The translations under genes were made by a program, and so were the position numbers. DNA of 35,719 nucleotides. Origin: Treponema sp. GTDB taxonomy: Bacteria; Spirochaetota; Spirochaetia; Treponematales; Breznakiellaceae. The DNA lies in the NCBI GenBank assembly GCA_031273325.1, contig JAISSB010000040.1, forward strand, positions 1 through 35,719, given 5' to 3'. This document shows, one piece after another, positions 22,952 to 31,526 of the stretch. How positions within the stretch are numbered: position 1 is the stretch's first letter; every line of letters begins with the position of its first letter. Under the pieces are notes generated by a model, which did no database searches, was not told the DNA's origin, and was given only the letters and a program-made list of their open reading frames with translations.

Positions 22952-24184
22952 ATGAATCCGACATTAGAACAACTGAAGCTGCGCGGGTTTTTCAAACAGT
23001 GCAGCGCTCTTGAGAATCTTTCCCATTTAATGGACGAAGGTCCGATTACTTTTTATGAAGGCTGTGATCCGACCGGAGCAAGTTTGCATATTGGACACAT
23101 GGTTCCCTATTTTGCCTTTAAACATTTATGTTCAACGGGACACACCGGTATTGTCCTTGTCGGCGGCGGAACTGCGCGGATTGGCGACCCTTCAGGAAAG
23201 ACCGAAAGCCGAAAAATGCTCAGTTATGACCAACTTGACCGTAATACTGCAGCGATTACTGTGCAGTTGACCAAGTTTTTCGGTTCAGACACCAATATTA
23301 TCTGGGCAAATAATAAAGCATGGCTGAGTAATCTTAACTATATTGATTTTTTACGGGATATCGGCAGTCATTTTTCTGTTAATCGCATGTTATCGTTTGA
23401 GACCTATAAAATCCGCATGGAAACAGGACTTTCGTTTATTGAATTTAATTATCAATTACTGCAAAGTTACGACTTTTTACAACTTTACAAACAGTACGGT
23501 TGCCGTCTTCAAATCGGCGGCGACGATCAGTGGGGAAATATCGTTGCCGGCAGCGATCTGATTCGGCGGATTGAAGGTACCGAAGTGTTCGGCTTAACGT
23601 TCCCGCTGATCACGACAGCAGAGGGGAAAAAGATGGGAAAAACAGAAAAAGGCGCTATCTTTTTGGATCCGACCCTCACAACACCGTATGATTTTTTTCA
23701 ATATTGGCGCAATATTGCTGATCAAGATATTCAGCGGTTTCTCTTAATGTTTACGTTTTTACCGGTTGAAGAATGTTATGCAATCAGTGCTTTAGATCCA
23801 AACGAAGCAAAAGAACGGTTAGCGTGGGAGCTGACTGCGCTGATACACAGTAAGGACGATGCTGATAAAGCATTAGACGGCGCACGGGCAGCTTTTGGTA
23901 AAGGGGGAACTATTGAATCGATACCGCAGGTGCTGGTACCATTGACCGCCTTTGAACAGGGGTATAATGCGGTCGATCTATTTTTCCATGCCGGTCTTGT
24001 TGCAACAAAAAGTGAAGGGCGCCGGTTAATCGAACAGGGCGGCGCATGTATTGCAAAAACGTCCGGAGCATTTATTCCGATAACGGATCCGAAAACAGTG
24101 ATCGGTACCGCATATTTAGCGGACGATGCGACTCTCCTCTTGCGGGCAGGAAAAAAACAGTATCGCCGTATCTGCACCCGGTAA
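22952..24184 (+). CDS. tyrS: Tyrosyl-tRNA synthetase
   Basis: This 410-aa class I aminoacyl-tRNA synthetase has the HIGH motif within GCDPTGASLHIGHMVP (residues 39-54), the tyrosine pocket around YQLLQSYDFLQLY and GGDDQWGNI, and the KMSKS equivalent KMGKTEKG (about residues 230-237). The C-terminal S4-like RNA-binding domain is also present (LVATKSEGRRLIEQGGACI). Upstream there is only GAG close to the ATG and a possible TATAGA box, so the leader is short. Confidence 0.96.
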   Translation: MNPTLEQLKLRGFFKQCSALENLSHLMDEGPITFYEGCDPTGASLHIGHMVPYFAFKHLCSTGHTGIVLVGGGTARIGDPSGKTESRKMLSYDQLDRNTAAITVQLTKFFGSDTNIIWANNKAWLSNLNYIDFLRDIGSHFSVNRMLSFETYKIRMETGLSFIEFNYQLLQSYDFLQLYKQYGCRLQIGGDDQWGNIVAGSDLIRRIEGTEVFGLTFPLITTAEGKKMGKTEKGAIFLDPTLTTPYDFFQYWRNIADQDIQRFLLMFTFLPVEECYAISALDPNEAKERLAWELTALIHSKDDADKALDGARAAFGKGGTIESIPQVLVPLTAFEQGYNAVDLFFHAGLVATKSEGRRLIEQGGACIAKTSGAFIPITDPKTVIGTAYLADDATLLLRAGKKQYRRICTR

Positions 24185-24197
24185 ACTCTTCTACATT

Positions 24198-24284
24198 TTA
24201 CAAAAGGGATAATGTTACTGCTGTTTTTTCAATTCTTCTTTTTGCAATATCAAAATAATTATCGTCAATTTCAATACCGATGCG
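24198..24284 (-). pseudogene. C-terminal fragment of a DNA adenine methylase
   Basis: The minus strand reads RIGIEIDDNYFDIAKRRIEK and then a stop. This is the classic end of N6-adenine methylases (the strand after the DPF.GSGTT motif and the last helix). Nothing of the catalytic part remains. It is joined almost directly to the 5' end of a restriction endonuclease-like gene. Confidence 0.6.
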
Positions 24285-24387
24285 CGGCATTATCCCAAAT
24301 TTTGCCTTCCAGTTGTTTGAGTACCTTCAAAAAACTGCGTATCCGTTCCGGACTGCGTACTGTTGTTGATATGGACCACAGTCTCAT
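24271..24387 (-). pseudogene. N-terminal fragment of an AlwI-like restriction endonuclease
   Basis: ATG at 24387, preceded by GAGG at a good distance, opens LWSISTTVRSPERIRSFLKV and LKQLEGKIWDNA, which I recall as the beginning of AlwI-family type II endonucleases. After 38 codons the frame stops, at the point where methylase sequence in another frame begins. The endonuclease body and most of the methylase are deleted. Confidence 0.5.
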
Positions 24388-24413
24388 GGTTTCCTCGCTG
24401 TTCTAAAATTTTT

Positions 24414-24490
24414 CGGCTCTTAAAGAGTCGATTTCTCCTCTTTAAGAGCCGATTTCCCCTCTTAAAGACCTGATTTCCCCTCTTTAAGAG
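24414..24490. repeat. Short 21-bp repeat with an inverted core
   Basis: There are three to four units of GATTTCCCCTCTTTAAGAGCC, each with CTCTTTAAGAG as an internal palindrome. It lies between the restriction-modification relic and the 165-aa gene. Confidence 0.75.
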
Positions 24491-24541
24491 TCTAAAATGT
24501 TCTAAAATCCCGTATAAGGGTATTGTTCCGAGAATGTTTTT

Positions 24542-25039
24542 TTAAATCGTTTTGGTGACGGTTTCTGTTTCGCTCTCGCTAGACTTCCTTTTGCCGCCGG
24601 GGAATCGGGTTTTGAGTTCGTCGTATACGGCCTTTGCACCGGGAATATCTTGTGCGGCAGCCATCTTGACCGACTTATAAAAGATGAGGGCTGCTTGATA
24701 CGCCTCGCTTCCGGCGACCATTTCCGTGTCGTCAACGCCCTGTTCCAACTGTTGGATAGTGTTGCACAGTGTCCACAAGCCGTGGGCATCGGAAAAATCT
24801 GCACCAAAAGCCGCTATATCAAGGTAGGGCGGGACAAGATTGGGATTCTGCTGGGCAAAATCGTAGGCTTTCTCCACAAAGCCGATGGTTTTTTCGCCCA
24901 TTTTAGGCAATTCGTGCCGTTCTGCAGGGGTCAAGGCAAGTACATAGGGGGCAAGCAATGTCTGCGCTTCGTCAATTTTGGTTTGCACCTGACTTAATAC
25001 GGTTGAGGGTATGGCCTGCACATGTTGATTGTCTTTCAT
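24542..25039 (-). CDS. Unrecognised 165-aa cytoplasmic protein
   Basis: The start at 25039 follows AAAAGGAGCC. The protein is helical and has no signal or membrane segment. Visible blocks are VQTKIDEAQTLLAPYVLALT, PAERHELPKMGEKTIGFVEKA, NLVPPYLDIAAFGADFSDAH and a linker-like end GGKRKSSESETETVTKTI. I have the impression of a conserved but unnamed family; no function can be given. It stands alone between repeat-rich stretches. Confidence 0.75.
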   Translation of the reverse strand: MKDNQHVQAIPSTVLSQVQTKIDEAQTLLAPYVLALTPAERHELPKMGEKTIGFVEKAYDFAQQNPNLVPPYLDIAAFGADFSDAHGLWTLCNTIQQLEQGVDDTEMVAGSEAYQAALIFYKSVKMAAAQDIPGAKAVYDELKTRFPGGKRKSSESETETVTKTI

Positions 25040-25273
25040 AATGGCTCCTTTTGGATAAGTTTGAAAGTATCATATATGAAAAGCGGGGAATTAACAAGGG
25101 GATGTTGACACAAGATAAGAACGTATTGAAAGAGGTGGGCGGAGGTTTTGCGTGGGAATAAGCGAAGCGAATGCCCGAACCGCACGGAAGCCCGAACCGC
25201 CTACGGCGGCAAGGGCAAGGGGACAGACCCCCACGTTAAACAGGGACTGTCCCTGAATCCCCACGACATTTCT
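25040..25273. other. Non-coding region with palindromes and REP-like cores
   Basis: It holds CCGCCTACGGCGG (25198-25210), the same palindrome found in the cassette-boundary repeats at 26592 and 27736, and a GGGGACAGACCC / GGGACTGTCCC pair at about 25219-25254. There is no convincing gene. Confidence 0.5.
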
Positions 25274-26102
25274 TTACCGCGCCCTGTAGCTCCACCTATT
25301 GCCGTTGTAGGTATACGTTCCCGCCTTTCTGCCGTTGCGGTTGTAATAGGCGGTCAGCTCATGGTCAAATGCAACATCATCAACTTCTACATTCGTTCCA
25401 ATAGTAACACTGGTCAGTTGATTCTCTTCAAACGCCCACTTCCCAATAGTGGTAACTGAATTGGGGATGTTCATGCGGGTCAGTTGATTCTCCGCAAACG
25501 CATGAGACTCAATAGTGGTGACCGAATTGGGGATGTTCACGCTAGTCAGTTGATTATCTGCAAATGCCGCCTTCCCAATAGTAGTAACCGAATTGGGTAT
25601 GTTCATGCGGGTCAGTTGATTATTCATAAACGCCCCTTGCTCAATAGCGGTAACTGAATCGGGTATGTTCACGCGGGTCAGTTGATTATTCATAAACGCC
25701 CCCCTCAATAGTAGTAACCGAATTGGGTATGTTCATGCGGGTCAGTTGATTATTCATAAACGCCCCTTGCTCAATAGCGGTAACTGAATTGGGCATGTTC
25801 ACGCGGGTCAGTCGATTATTATAAAATGCCCCAAACTCAATAGTAGTAACCTTTTTTGGAATACTCACGCTGGTCAGATTTTTACTCTGAAACACTTTAT
25901 CTGCAATAGCGGTAACAGGACTTCCCTGTAACCGCGCGGGGATAACGACATTCCCGCCGTTTCCCCTATACCCAATGAGGACAAGTCGTCCATTCTCTAC
26001 TCTTGATTCAAAGTCGCTCTCATTTTGAGCGTAGACTGTTAAGCATGCAGTAACCGTTAAGCCTACGGCAGCCGCCAATAATACCATAATAACTTTCTTC
26101 AT
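25274..26102 (-). pseudogene. BspA-like leucine-rich repeat (LRR_5) protein, frameshifted or phase variable
   Basis: The start at 26102 follows AGGAG. A signal peptide with a possible lipobox (VGLTVTAC) leads into a TSVSIPKKVTTIEFGAF-type domain and then 22-residue repeats (NQLTRMNIPNSVTTIGKAAF), about eight in all, ending with a YNRNGRKAGTYTYNGNRWSY tail. Near 25695-25700 the repeat has GAGGGGGGCG where sister repeats have GAGCAAGGGGCG. The frame is lost (EGGVYE, stop) and the rest continues in another frame. Loss of one G from the G6 run would restore the protein. Such proteins are surface adhesins in oral treponemes and Bacteroidetes. It may be a true pseudogene or an off-phase gene. Confidence 0.82.
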
Positions 26103-26364
26103 AAGAAACTCCTTTTTTTGTATCTTTACGGAATCAAGTCCCTCCACAAGCCTTTCCTGCCTATAAAATCCCTATTCTATCAACTTTTTGGCGTATGTTG
26201 AGAGAAGAACTTTGTACGTAGAGGGGACAGACTTCTGAATCTATCTCAGTTTGATGGAGACGTAAAGATATGGATTCTGGCAGGAAGACGGTACGAGTGA
26301 AGCATCATAGTAGGACGGTGTTTAATCTGATTCCAGTAAGGAATCAAACTGGTACTCCTTAAGC

Positions 26365-26390
26365 GGCTTCCCTTTGCGGGAGCCTTTTTT
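26365..26390 (+). terminator. Intrinsic terminator with no gene in front of it
   Basis: GGCTTCCC, TTTGC, GGGAGCC with one bulged T, then six T. The preceding 26103-26364 on the plus strand holds no recognisable reading frame, so it may end a small RNA or a decayed gene. REP-like GGGGACAGAC elements lie at 26222 and 26397. Confidence 0.6.
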
Positions 26391-26590
26391 ATTCAAGGGG
26401 ACAGACCTCTTTCGCATACCGTTCCGGCTGCTTACGAGGTTTGCCACCCTTCATTAGCCTAGCTGCGTAAAGCGGTGTTACAGCAACGGTTCTTGCTCGA
26501 TTAAATAATGAAAAAGCATGATTATGGATGGCATCGATATAGTCTGGATTTAGTTGTAAAGCTTTATCATAATCAGTTATACGTAGCCGA
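26389..26590 (-). pseudogene. TPR gene fragment inside the cassette-boundary repeat
   Basis: The minus strand reads DYDKALQLNPDYIDAIHN, a textbook TPR helix pair, then a basic stretch ending MKGGKPRKQPERYAKEV and a stop at 26389. There is no start; the frame meets a stop just upstream at about 26600. The GGKPRKQPERY part recurs at 28372-28410 and, degenerated, at 27650-27680. Confidence 0.6.
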
Positions 26591-26628
26591 GCCGCCTACG
26601 GCGGCTTACGCATACAGACCCGTTAGGC
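26405..26628. repeat. Cassette-boundary repeat, copy A (attC-like)
   Basis: Imperfect palindromic ends are GCCTAGC-T-GCGTAAAGC (26457-26473) and GCTTACGC...GTTAGGC (26604-26628). GTTAGGC fits the integron core GTTRRRY. A further palindrome CCGCCTACGGCGG lies inside. The left part (26415-26497) is nearly identical to copy C, the right part (26584-26625) to copy B. The centre holds a TPR fragment. Confidence 0.5.
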
Positions 26629-26653
26629 GCTGTACAGGCGTATACAATTATGC

Positions 26654-27547
26654 CTATTCTGTTTTTTTATTAAATTTTGATGTTAATACATTTTGAAAAT
26701 CTTTATCCAATAAAAAAATTTCATTCTTTGCATTAATTGCATGATTACCCAATAAAACATCTTTTGTAAATTCGATGCTTAACATAAGATAAAATATAAC
26801 AACAAAAACAAAATCGGGTAATTGTTTCAACTTACCGATCTTCAAAGGGGTTATTGGTATTCCGGCTTTTTCCACTGTATATAAATTATTTTTTAAATCT
26901 GATGCAATATGGCGAAGAATATATTTGCTTTTCGCCGTTTTTATATCCACAATACCATTATCTGTATAAAAATGTTTGTTTGTGATTGTTACCGCAGCGT
27001 GTGTAATATGAAATGCTAAAATATTATTTGCGATTTCAATGGGTATACCGGATAATTCAAATAATTTTAAAAGCCCTTTTATCCGTTCTGTTATTTCTCC
27101 ATTGATTTCGCCAAATATTGTTTTTTGTACGTTTTTTGAACCAATTTGAGCATATAATATATCCTCTTTTATATCACCACCGGCACCGGGAAAACCTGGA
27201 ATCAATTTATCTCCGATAATTTCAACCCAGCGATTATATCCTACAGAATTGCTCATAGTAACAATATTTTTGCTTTTATTTTGTTTTAATATCTTTAAGG
27301 CACTTTCCATTTGATCATATCTTACTGGAACAAATATATAGTCATAAATATCATTATCATCAAGTTTGTCTATTACTTTTATTAATACCTTTTTTATTAT
27401 TCCTTTATCGTTATATAACAACCCCTTTTGTTTCAATGCTTCCAATCTTTTTCCACGAGCATATAACGTAACATCAAGATTTGCCAATGAAAATTTGGTT
27501 GCATATAGGCTGCCGATAACTCCCGCGCCAAAAATCAAAAATCTCAC
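26654..27547 (-). CDS. Ketopantoate reductase-like (ApbA/PanE family) oxidoreductase
   Basis: This 297-aa protein has the Rossmann dinucleotide fold at its start: RFLIFGAGVIGSLYATKFS (GxGxxG) and ARGKRLEALKQKG, which selects NADPH in the family. YIFVPVRYDQMESALKIL and the IVTMSNSVGYNRWVEII segment follow the family order. The catalytic Lys and Asn of true PanE are not clearly conserved, so the substrate is unknown. The gene is much more AT-rich than the surrounding transport and enzyme genes, lies between related repeats, and looks like an acquired cassette. Confidence 0.78.
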   Translation of the reverse strand: MRFLIFGAGVIGSLYATKFSLANLDVTLYARGKRLEALKQKGLLYNDKGIIKKVLIKVIDKLDDNDIYDYIFVPVRYDQMESALKILKQNKSKNIVTMSNSVGYNRWVEIIGDKLIPGFPGAGGDIKEDILYAQIGSKNVQKTIFGEINGEITERIKGLLKLFELSGIPIEIANNILAFHITHAAVTITNKHFYTDNGIVDIKTAKSKYILRHIASDLKNNLYTVEKAGIPITPLKIGKLKQLPDFVFVVIFYLMLSIEFTKDVLLGNHAINAKNEIFLLDKDFQNVLTSKFNKKTE

Positions 27548-27644
27548 ATTTTACCCCTTTTTCCATAATTATTAAAAATTATAATGCTGTATTTTTTATT
27601 TAATGTCCAGTGCTTTGGCAATTTATTCAAACATTTTAGCCCGT

Positions 27645-27772
27645 ATTGTAGATCCGTTTCGGCTGTTTACGAGATTTGCCAAGGCAAATAAGGACTTTGC
27701 GGAGTAAAGACCAAGGCTGACAAAATGTAGCCGAGCCGTCTACGGCGGCTTACGCATACAGACCTGTTAGTC
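27645..27772. repeat. Cassette-boundary repeat, copy B (attC-like)
   Basis: GTAGCCGAGCCGTCTACGGC and GGCTTACGCATACAGACC then TGTTAGTC (27727-27772) match copy A with a few changes. The other arm (GGACTTTGCGGAGTAAAG, 27692-27709) corresponds to GCCTAGCTGCGTAAAG. The end bases co-vary: GACT with AGTC here, GCCT with AGGC in copy A. The palindromic core spans about 80 bases. Confidence 0.5.
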
Positions 27773-27788
27773 GCAGTTTTGGCTGCTT

Positions 27789-28253
27789 TTATTCTAATTG
27801 CTCCCATGTAGTTTTACCATTCTTCCGAATACGTAATACTCCCCACATTACTGCAATACCTATTAAACTCCATAAACTTTGTATAAAATTCAAACCTATT
27901 GCCATATTAAGTATTAATGAAACAATTGAAAGGCCAATGAATACCCAAATCCCAATTTTTTTCCAACATAATAACAGAATACTACCAATGACTGCACCCA
28001 TTGAAACAAGTCCATAAAGCATCATCAATTCATTGGAAATATCATAATATTGAGTAATCATTTGTGGTGTAAACATATAAGATGTCCCTACAATGGCATT
28101 ACATATCAATGTAAATATTAAATAAAAAGAGGTAAATCCGTGTCTTTTTTTTTCATTGGTATTCACAGTTGTTACCGACACAATGCTGACTCCGCATTTG
28201 GGACAAAATTGAGCATCATTTCCAATTTCCATGCCACATTTTTCACAAAACAT
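27789..28253 (-). CDS. Zinc-ribbon protein with four membrane segments
   Basis: This 154-aa protein starts MFCEKCGMEIGNDAQFCPKCG, a double CxxC zinc ribbon of the common membrane-anchored type. Four hydrophobic segments follow: FYLIFTLICNAIVGTSYMF; LYGLVSMGAVIGSILLLC; GIWVFIGLSIVSLILNMAI; and SLWSLIGIAVMWGVL. A short basic tail ends it. Function is unknown. It is AT-rich, in the same orientation as the preceding cassette gene, and bounded by repeat copies B and C. Confidence 0.82.
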   Translation of the reverse strand: MFCEKCGMEIGNDAQFCPKCGVSIVSVTTVNTNEKKRHGFTSFYLIFTLICNAIVGTSYMFTPQMITQYYDISNELMMLYGLVSMGAVIGSILLLCWKKIGIWVFIGLSIVSLILNMAIGLNFIQSLWSLIGIAVMWGVLRIRKNGKTTWEQLE

Positions 28254-28371
28254 TATTTCTCTCCTATCAATTTATTTAATATTACAATATGAAACGTTTA
28301 TATTGTCAAAAATTATATATATTTTGTCAAGTTTATTTTTATAAAATTTCAAAAAATTTCAGCTCAAATTG

Positions 28372-28540
28372 CACATACCGTTCCGGCTGCTTACGAGGTT
28401 TGCCACCCTTCATTATTACGGCATAGCCATACCTAAGCCTAGCTGCGTAAAGCGGTGTTAACAGCAACGGTTCTTGATGCAAGTGCGTTGCTCGACGGTG
28501 TGAGCGTGGCATATACGGCTAAGCAATGCGTTTAACTTGA
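28372..28540. repeat. Cassette-boundary repeat, copy C (partial)
   Basis: CATACCGTTCCGGCTGCTTA through GGTTTGCCACCCTTCATTA and GCCTAGCTGCGTAAAGCGGT repeats the left part of copy A with a 20-odd-base insertion. The right part (GGCTAAGCAATGCG, then TTTAAC) is diverged. It abuts the 3' end of oppF. The stretch 28254-28371 is AT-rich without a gene. Confidence 0.55.
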
Positions 28541-28547
28541 TGAAAAA

Positions 28548-29447
28548 TTATGAAAAATTGCCGTTCTTGTCGCAAGCGGCATAGTGGTCGGGCGAAAAAG
28601 GGCGCAGACTCCATGATGGGTTGCTTTGTTCTGGGATATAAGGGATACGCCGCCGTTCCCGCTCAAATTCCGGGTCCGGCAGGGGTATGGCGGAGATAAG
28701 ACTCCGGGTGTAGGGGTGGATGGGATGGCGGTATACTTCATCGGCGGGTCCTATTTCCACCAGCTTCCCCCGGTACATAACCCCAATCCTGTCAGATATG
28801 TACGTTACCATTGAAATATCGTGGGCAATGAAAAGATAGGTCAGCCCTTGTTTTTCTTGGAGTTCCCGCAAAAGATTCACGATTTGCGCTTGAATAGATA
28901 CGTCTAGCGCGGAGATTGGTTCGTCGCACACAATGAAGCAAGGCTCTGTTGCTAACGCCCGCGCTATACCGATACGCTGACGCTGTCCGCCGGAAAACTC
29001 ATGGGGATACCGGGAAGCGTGATCGGGGCTGAGGCCCACCATGCGGAGCAGGACTGCGACCCGCTCGTCCCGTTCCTTCCGGGAGGCGGCAAGACGGTGA
29101 TTGTCGATCCCTTCAGCGATAATATCTTTAACTTTCATCCGGGGGTTAAGGGAGGCATAAGGATCTTGAAAGATGATCTGTACCTCCCGTCTGAAACGCA
29201 TGAGTTCTTTTCCGCTCCGTATTTCCCGAAGATCCCGTCCATTATAGCGGATAATCCCGGCGCTCGTATCGAGGAGTTTTAGGATCATCCTGCCGGTGGT
29301 GGTCTTACCGCAACCTGATTCCCCCACAAGCCCAAAAGTTTCCCCTTCACGGATGAAAAAACTTATCCCATCTACCGCAGGACTTTTTCCGGAATCATAG
29401 ATGTGTACCAGATTTTCTACCTCCAGAATGATCCTAGATGCCTCCAT
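28548..29447 (-). CDS. oppF: Peptide ABC transporter ATP-binding protein OppF
   Basis: This 299-aa ATPase of the Opp/Dpp type has Walker [15 protein letters not shown] (about residues 38-51), Q-loop [15 protein letters not shown], signature [15 protein letters not shown] and Walker [15 protein letters not shown], then the H-loop FIAHDISMV. The end ([19 protein letters not shown], then HYAACDKNG) is the oligopeptide-specific C-terminus with one Cys of the usual cluster. It overlaps oppD by 14 bases. It is slightly shorter than most OppF proteins, and its stop lies beside a cassette-boundary repeat. Confidence 0.92.
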   Translation of the reverse strand: MEASRIILEVENLVHIYDSGKSPAVDGISFFIREGETFGLVGESGCGKTTTGRMILKLLDTSAGIIRYNGRDLREIRSGKELMRFRREVQIIFQDPYASLNPRMKVKDIIAEGIDNHRLAASRKERDERVAVLLRMVGLSPDHASRYPHEFSGGQRQRIGIARALATEPCFIVCDEPISALDVSIQAQIVNLLRELQEKQGLTYLFIAHDISMVTYISDRIGVMYRGKLVEIGPADEVYRHPIHPYTRSLISAIPLPDPEFERERRRIPYIPEQSNPSWSLRPFSPDHYAACDKNGNFS

Positions 29448-30486
29448 GGTGTTCCAGCCTTCCGAAATATTCCGCCCGGCGTTTTTCCAGAATCTCCGGC
29501 GGCTTGACCCGGGGAGCGCGGGGATCCAACAGCCATGTGGCGGCGTAATGGGTATCGCTTACCGGGAAAAGGGGCGGTTCCCACATGGTGTCCACTTCCA
29601 AGGTATATGGATTACGGGGAGCAAAAGGATCCCCCGGCGGGAGGTCGAGGAGACTGGGAGGAGAACCGGGGATCGGCGTGAGGGCCCGCATCTCCTTTTC
29701 CAGAGTCGGCATAGCACCCAGCAACCCCCATGTATAGGGATGGCGGGGGTCGTAGAAAACCTCGTCCACCCGGCCTATCTCAATGATCCTTCCCGCATAC
29801 ATCACTGCCACTCTGTCCGCCACATTTGCTACCACCCCCAGATCGTGGGTAATAAATACTATGGAAGTATTCGTCTTCCGCTGGAGTTCCTTGAGGAGAT
29901 CGATGATCTGGGCCTGCATGCTAACGTCCAAAGCAGTGGTTGGCTCATCGGCTATCAGCACTTTTGGATCGCAGGCAAGAACTATAGCTATGACAATGCG
30001 CTGCCGCTGTCCGCCGGAGAACTCATGCGGGTATTGGCGGCTCCTCCGCAGTGGGTCTTCGATCCCTACCAATGCCAAAAATTCCAGCATACGCCGGCGG
30101 GTTTCGCGGCGGCTTACCCGGCGGTGCAGGCTAAGTGTCTCCTCGATCTGCCGTCCTATACGCATGGTCGGGTCAAGGGAAGTCATAGGATCTTGGAATA
30201 TCATAGCAATGTCGTTTCCCCGGATGGAACGCATCTGCTTTTCACTGACCGATAAAATATCTGTACCATCAAGCAGTATGCGTCCTGAATCGATACTCAC
30301 ATTCTTTGGTAAGAGCCGCATCATGGCACGGCACGTTACCGTTTTCCCGCTGCCGGACTCCCCCACGATTGCAAGGGTCTCCTGCTCGTATAAGGAAAAA
30401 CTGACATTCCTCACTGCGTGCGCCGTGCCGTCCATCAACGTAAACGAGACGGACAGATTCTGAACTTCAAGTCTGAGTTTAGCCAC
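29434..30486 (-). CDS. oppD: Peptide ABC transporter ATP-binding protein OppD
   Basis: This is a 350-aa partner ATPase. Walker A is [14 protein letters not shown], the Q-loop [14 protein letters not shown], the signature [12 protein letters not shown], Walker [15 protein letters not shown] and the H-loop [10 protein letters not shown]. The C-terminal extension includes [14 protein letters not shown] and a PxNPY-type segment ([15 protein letters not shown]). The start is GTG at 30486 with AGGAGG five bases upstream. It powers uptake with OppF. Confidence 0.94.
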   Translation of the reverse strand: MAKLRLEVQNLSVSFTLMDGTAHAVRNVSFSLYEQETLAIVGESGSGKTVTCRAMMRLLPKNVSIDSGRILLDGTDILSVSEKQMRSIRGNDIAMIFQDPMTSLDPTMRIGRQIEETLSLHRRVSRRETRRRMLEFLALVGIEDPLRRSRQYPHEFSGGQRQRIVIAIVLACDPKVLIADEPTTALDVSMQAQIIDLLKELQRKTNTSIVFITHDLGVVANVADRVAVMYAGRIIEIGRVDEVFYDPRHPYTWGLLGAMPTLEKEMRALTPIPGSPPSLLDLPPGDPFAPRNPYTLEVDTMWEPPLFPVSDTHYAATWLLDPRAPRVKPPEILEKRRAEYFGRLEHHGGI

Positions 30487-30494
30487 CGGTCCTC

Positions 30495-31526
30495 CTACAG
30501 GTCTTTCATTCGGGGATCAAATGCATCCCGAAGCCCATCAGCGAATAGGTTAAAAGACAACATGATCACGCAGAGGATCAGGGCGGGAATCCACATCTGG
30601 TAGGGGTATATCCTGAATACCTTGTAGCCGCCGTTGAGGAGCGTTCCCAATGAAGCGTTGGGAATCTTCATTCCCACTCCGATAAAACTAAGAAATGTTT
30701 CAAAGAAGATCGCAGTGGGGATGGAGAACATCGTTCTGACCGCCACAGTGCCGGAAATATTGGGTATTATGTGGAGCAGAGCTATCCGTATCGGTGAACT
30801 GCCTAATACACGGGCGGCCTGGACGTATTCGAGCGTCCGAATCCGCAACGTCTGGGCGCGGACTATCCGGGCCATGGGTATCCAGGAGGAGAGTGTTAGA
30901 GCAAGGATGATAGAAAGCATCCCCGGCCGGAAGATGAGTATCGTCAGCACTACCAGAACGAGATTCGGCACGCCGTTGATGATTTCCAGTATCCGCTGCA
31001 TCACCGTATCGGTTCTTCCCCCTTTGAGCGCTCCCGCAAGACCGTAAAACACTCCTATGGTCAGATCGAGAATGGCGGCGATAAATGCGATAGTTAAGGA
31101 AATTCGGGTACCGTAGAGGGTACGAGAAAGGAGATCCCGTCCAAATTCGTCGGTACCACAAGGATAATGTACTCCGGCGGGAACGCCTGCGGCGGCGTAG
31201 CGGTCTACCCATGCCCCCCGAAAACGGGCAAATCCGTTAAGGCCATTGACCGAAAAGCCTGGTATGCGGGGAGGGAGGTTTGAGTGGGGAATATTCTGGA
31301 CATTCGGATTATGGGGGGACAGTACGGGAGCAAGAAAAGCCACAGTAATGATAACAAAGAGTATTCCCAGAGCGGTTACGGCTGCCCTGTTTTTCCGGAG
31401 CCGCCGCCAAGCATCCTGAGCAAAAGTAAGGGAGCGTGTCTGGCGTACCGGTTCCTCCACTGTTGGAGACGAAAGTCGGAAACGGAAGAGTTCTTCGGGT
31501 ATATCAGGCGTAAGCGGAGAGTTCAC
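30495..31526 (-). CDS. oppC: Peptide ABC transporter permease OppC
   Basis: This is a 343-aa membrane protein with an N-terminal TM (AVTALGILFVIITVAFLAPVL), the OppC-type periplasmic loop (PCGTDEFGRDLLSRTLYGTR) and the permease domain with its EAA-like loop (EYVQAARVLGSSPIRIALLHI). It ends DGLRDAFDPRMKDL, the typical OppC/DppC end. The GTG start overlaps the oppB stop by four bases (GTGA) and has GGAGG upstream. Confidence 0.93.
   Translation of the reverse strand: MNSPLTPDIPEELFRFRLSSPTVEEPVRQTRSLTFAQDAWRRLRKNRAAVTALGILFVIITVAFLAPVLSPHNPNVQNIPHSNLPPRIPGFSVNGLNGFARFRGAWVDRYAAAGVPAGVHYPCGTDEFGRDLLSRTLYGTRISLTIAFIAAILDLTIGVFYGLAGALKGGRTDTVMQRILEIINGVPNLVLVVLTILIFRPGMLSIILALTLSSWIPMARIVRAQTLRIRTLEYVQAARVLGSSPIRIALLHIIPNISGTVAVRTMFSIPTAIFFETFLSFIGVGMKIPNASLGTLLNGGYKVFRIYPYQMWIPALILCVIMLSFNLFADGLRDAFDPRMKDL

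Noticed and set aside
25148-25459. 103-aa plus-strand ORF
   Set aside because: Repeat-rich start and antisense to the LRR protein; no domain.
29401-30463. Long plus-strand ORFs of 226-284 aa
   Set aside because: They are shadows of oppD and oppF, whose motifs are complete on the minus strand.
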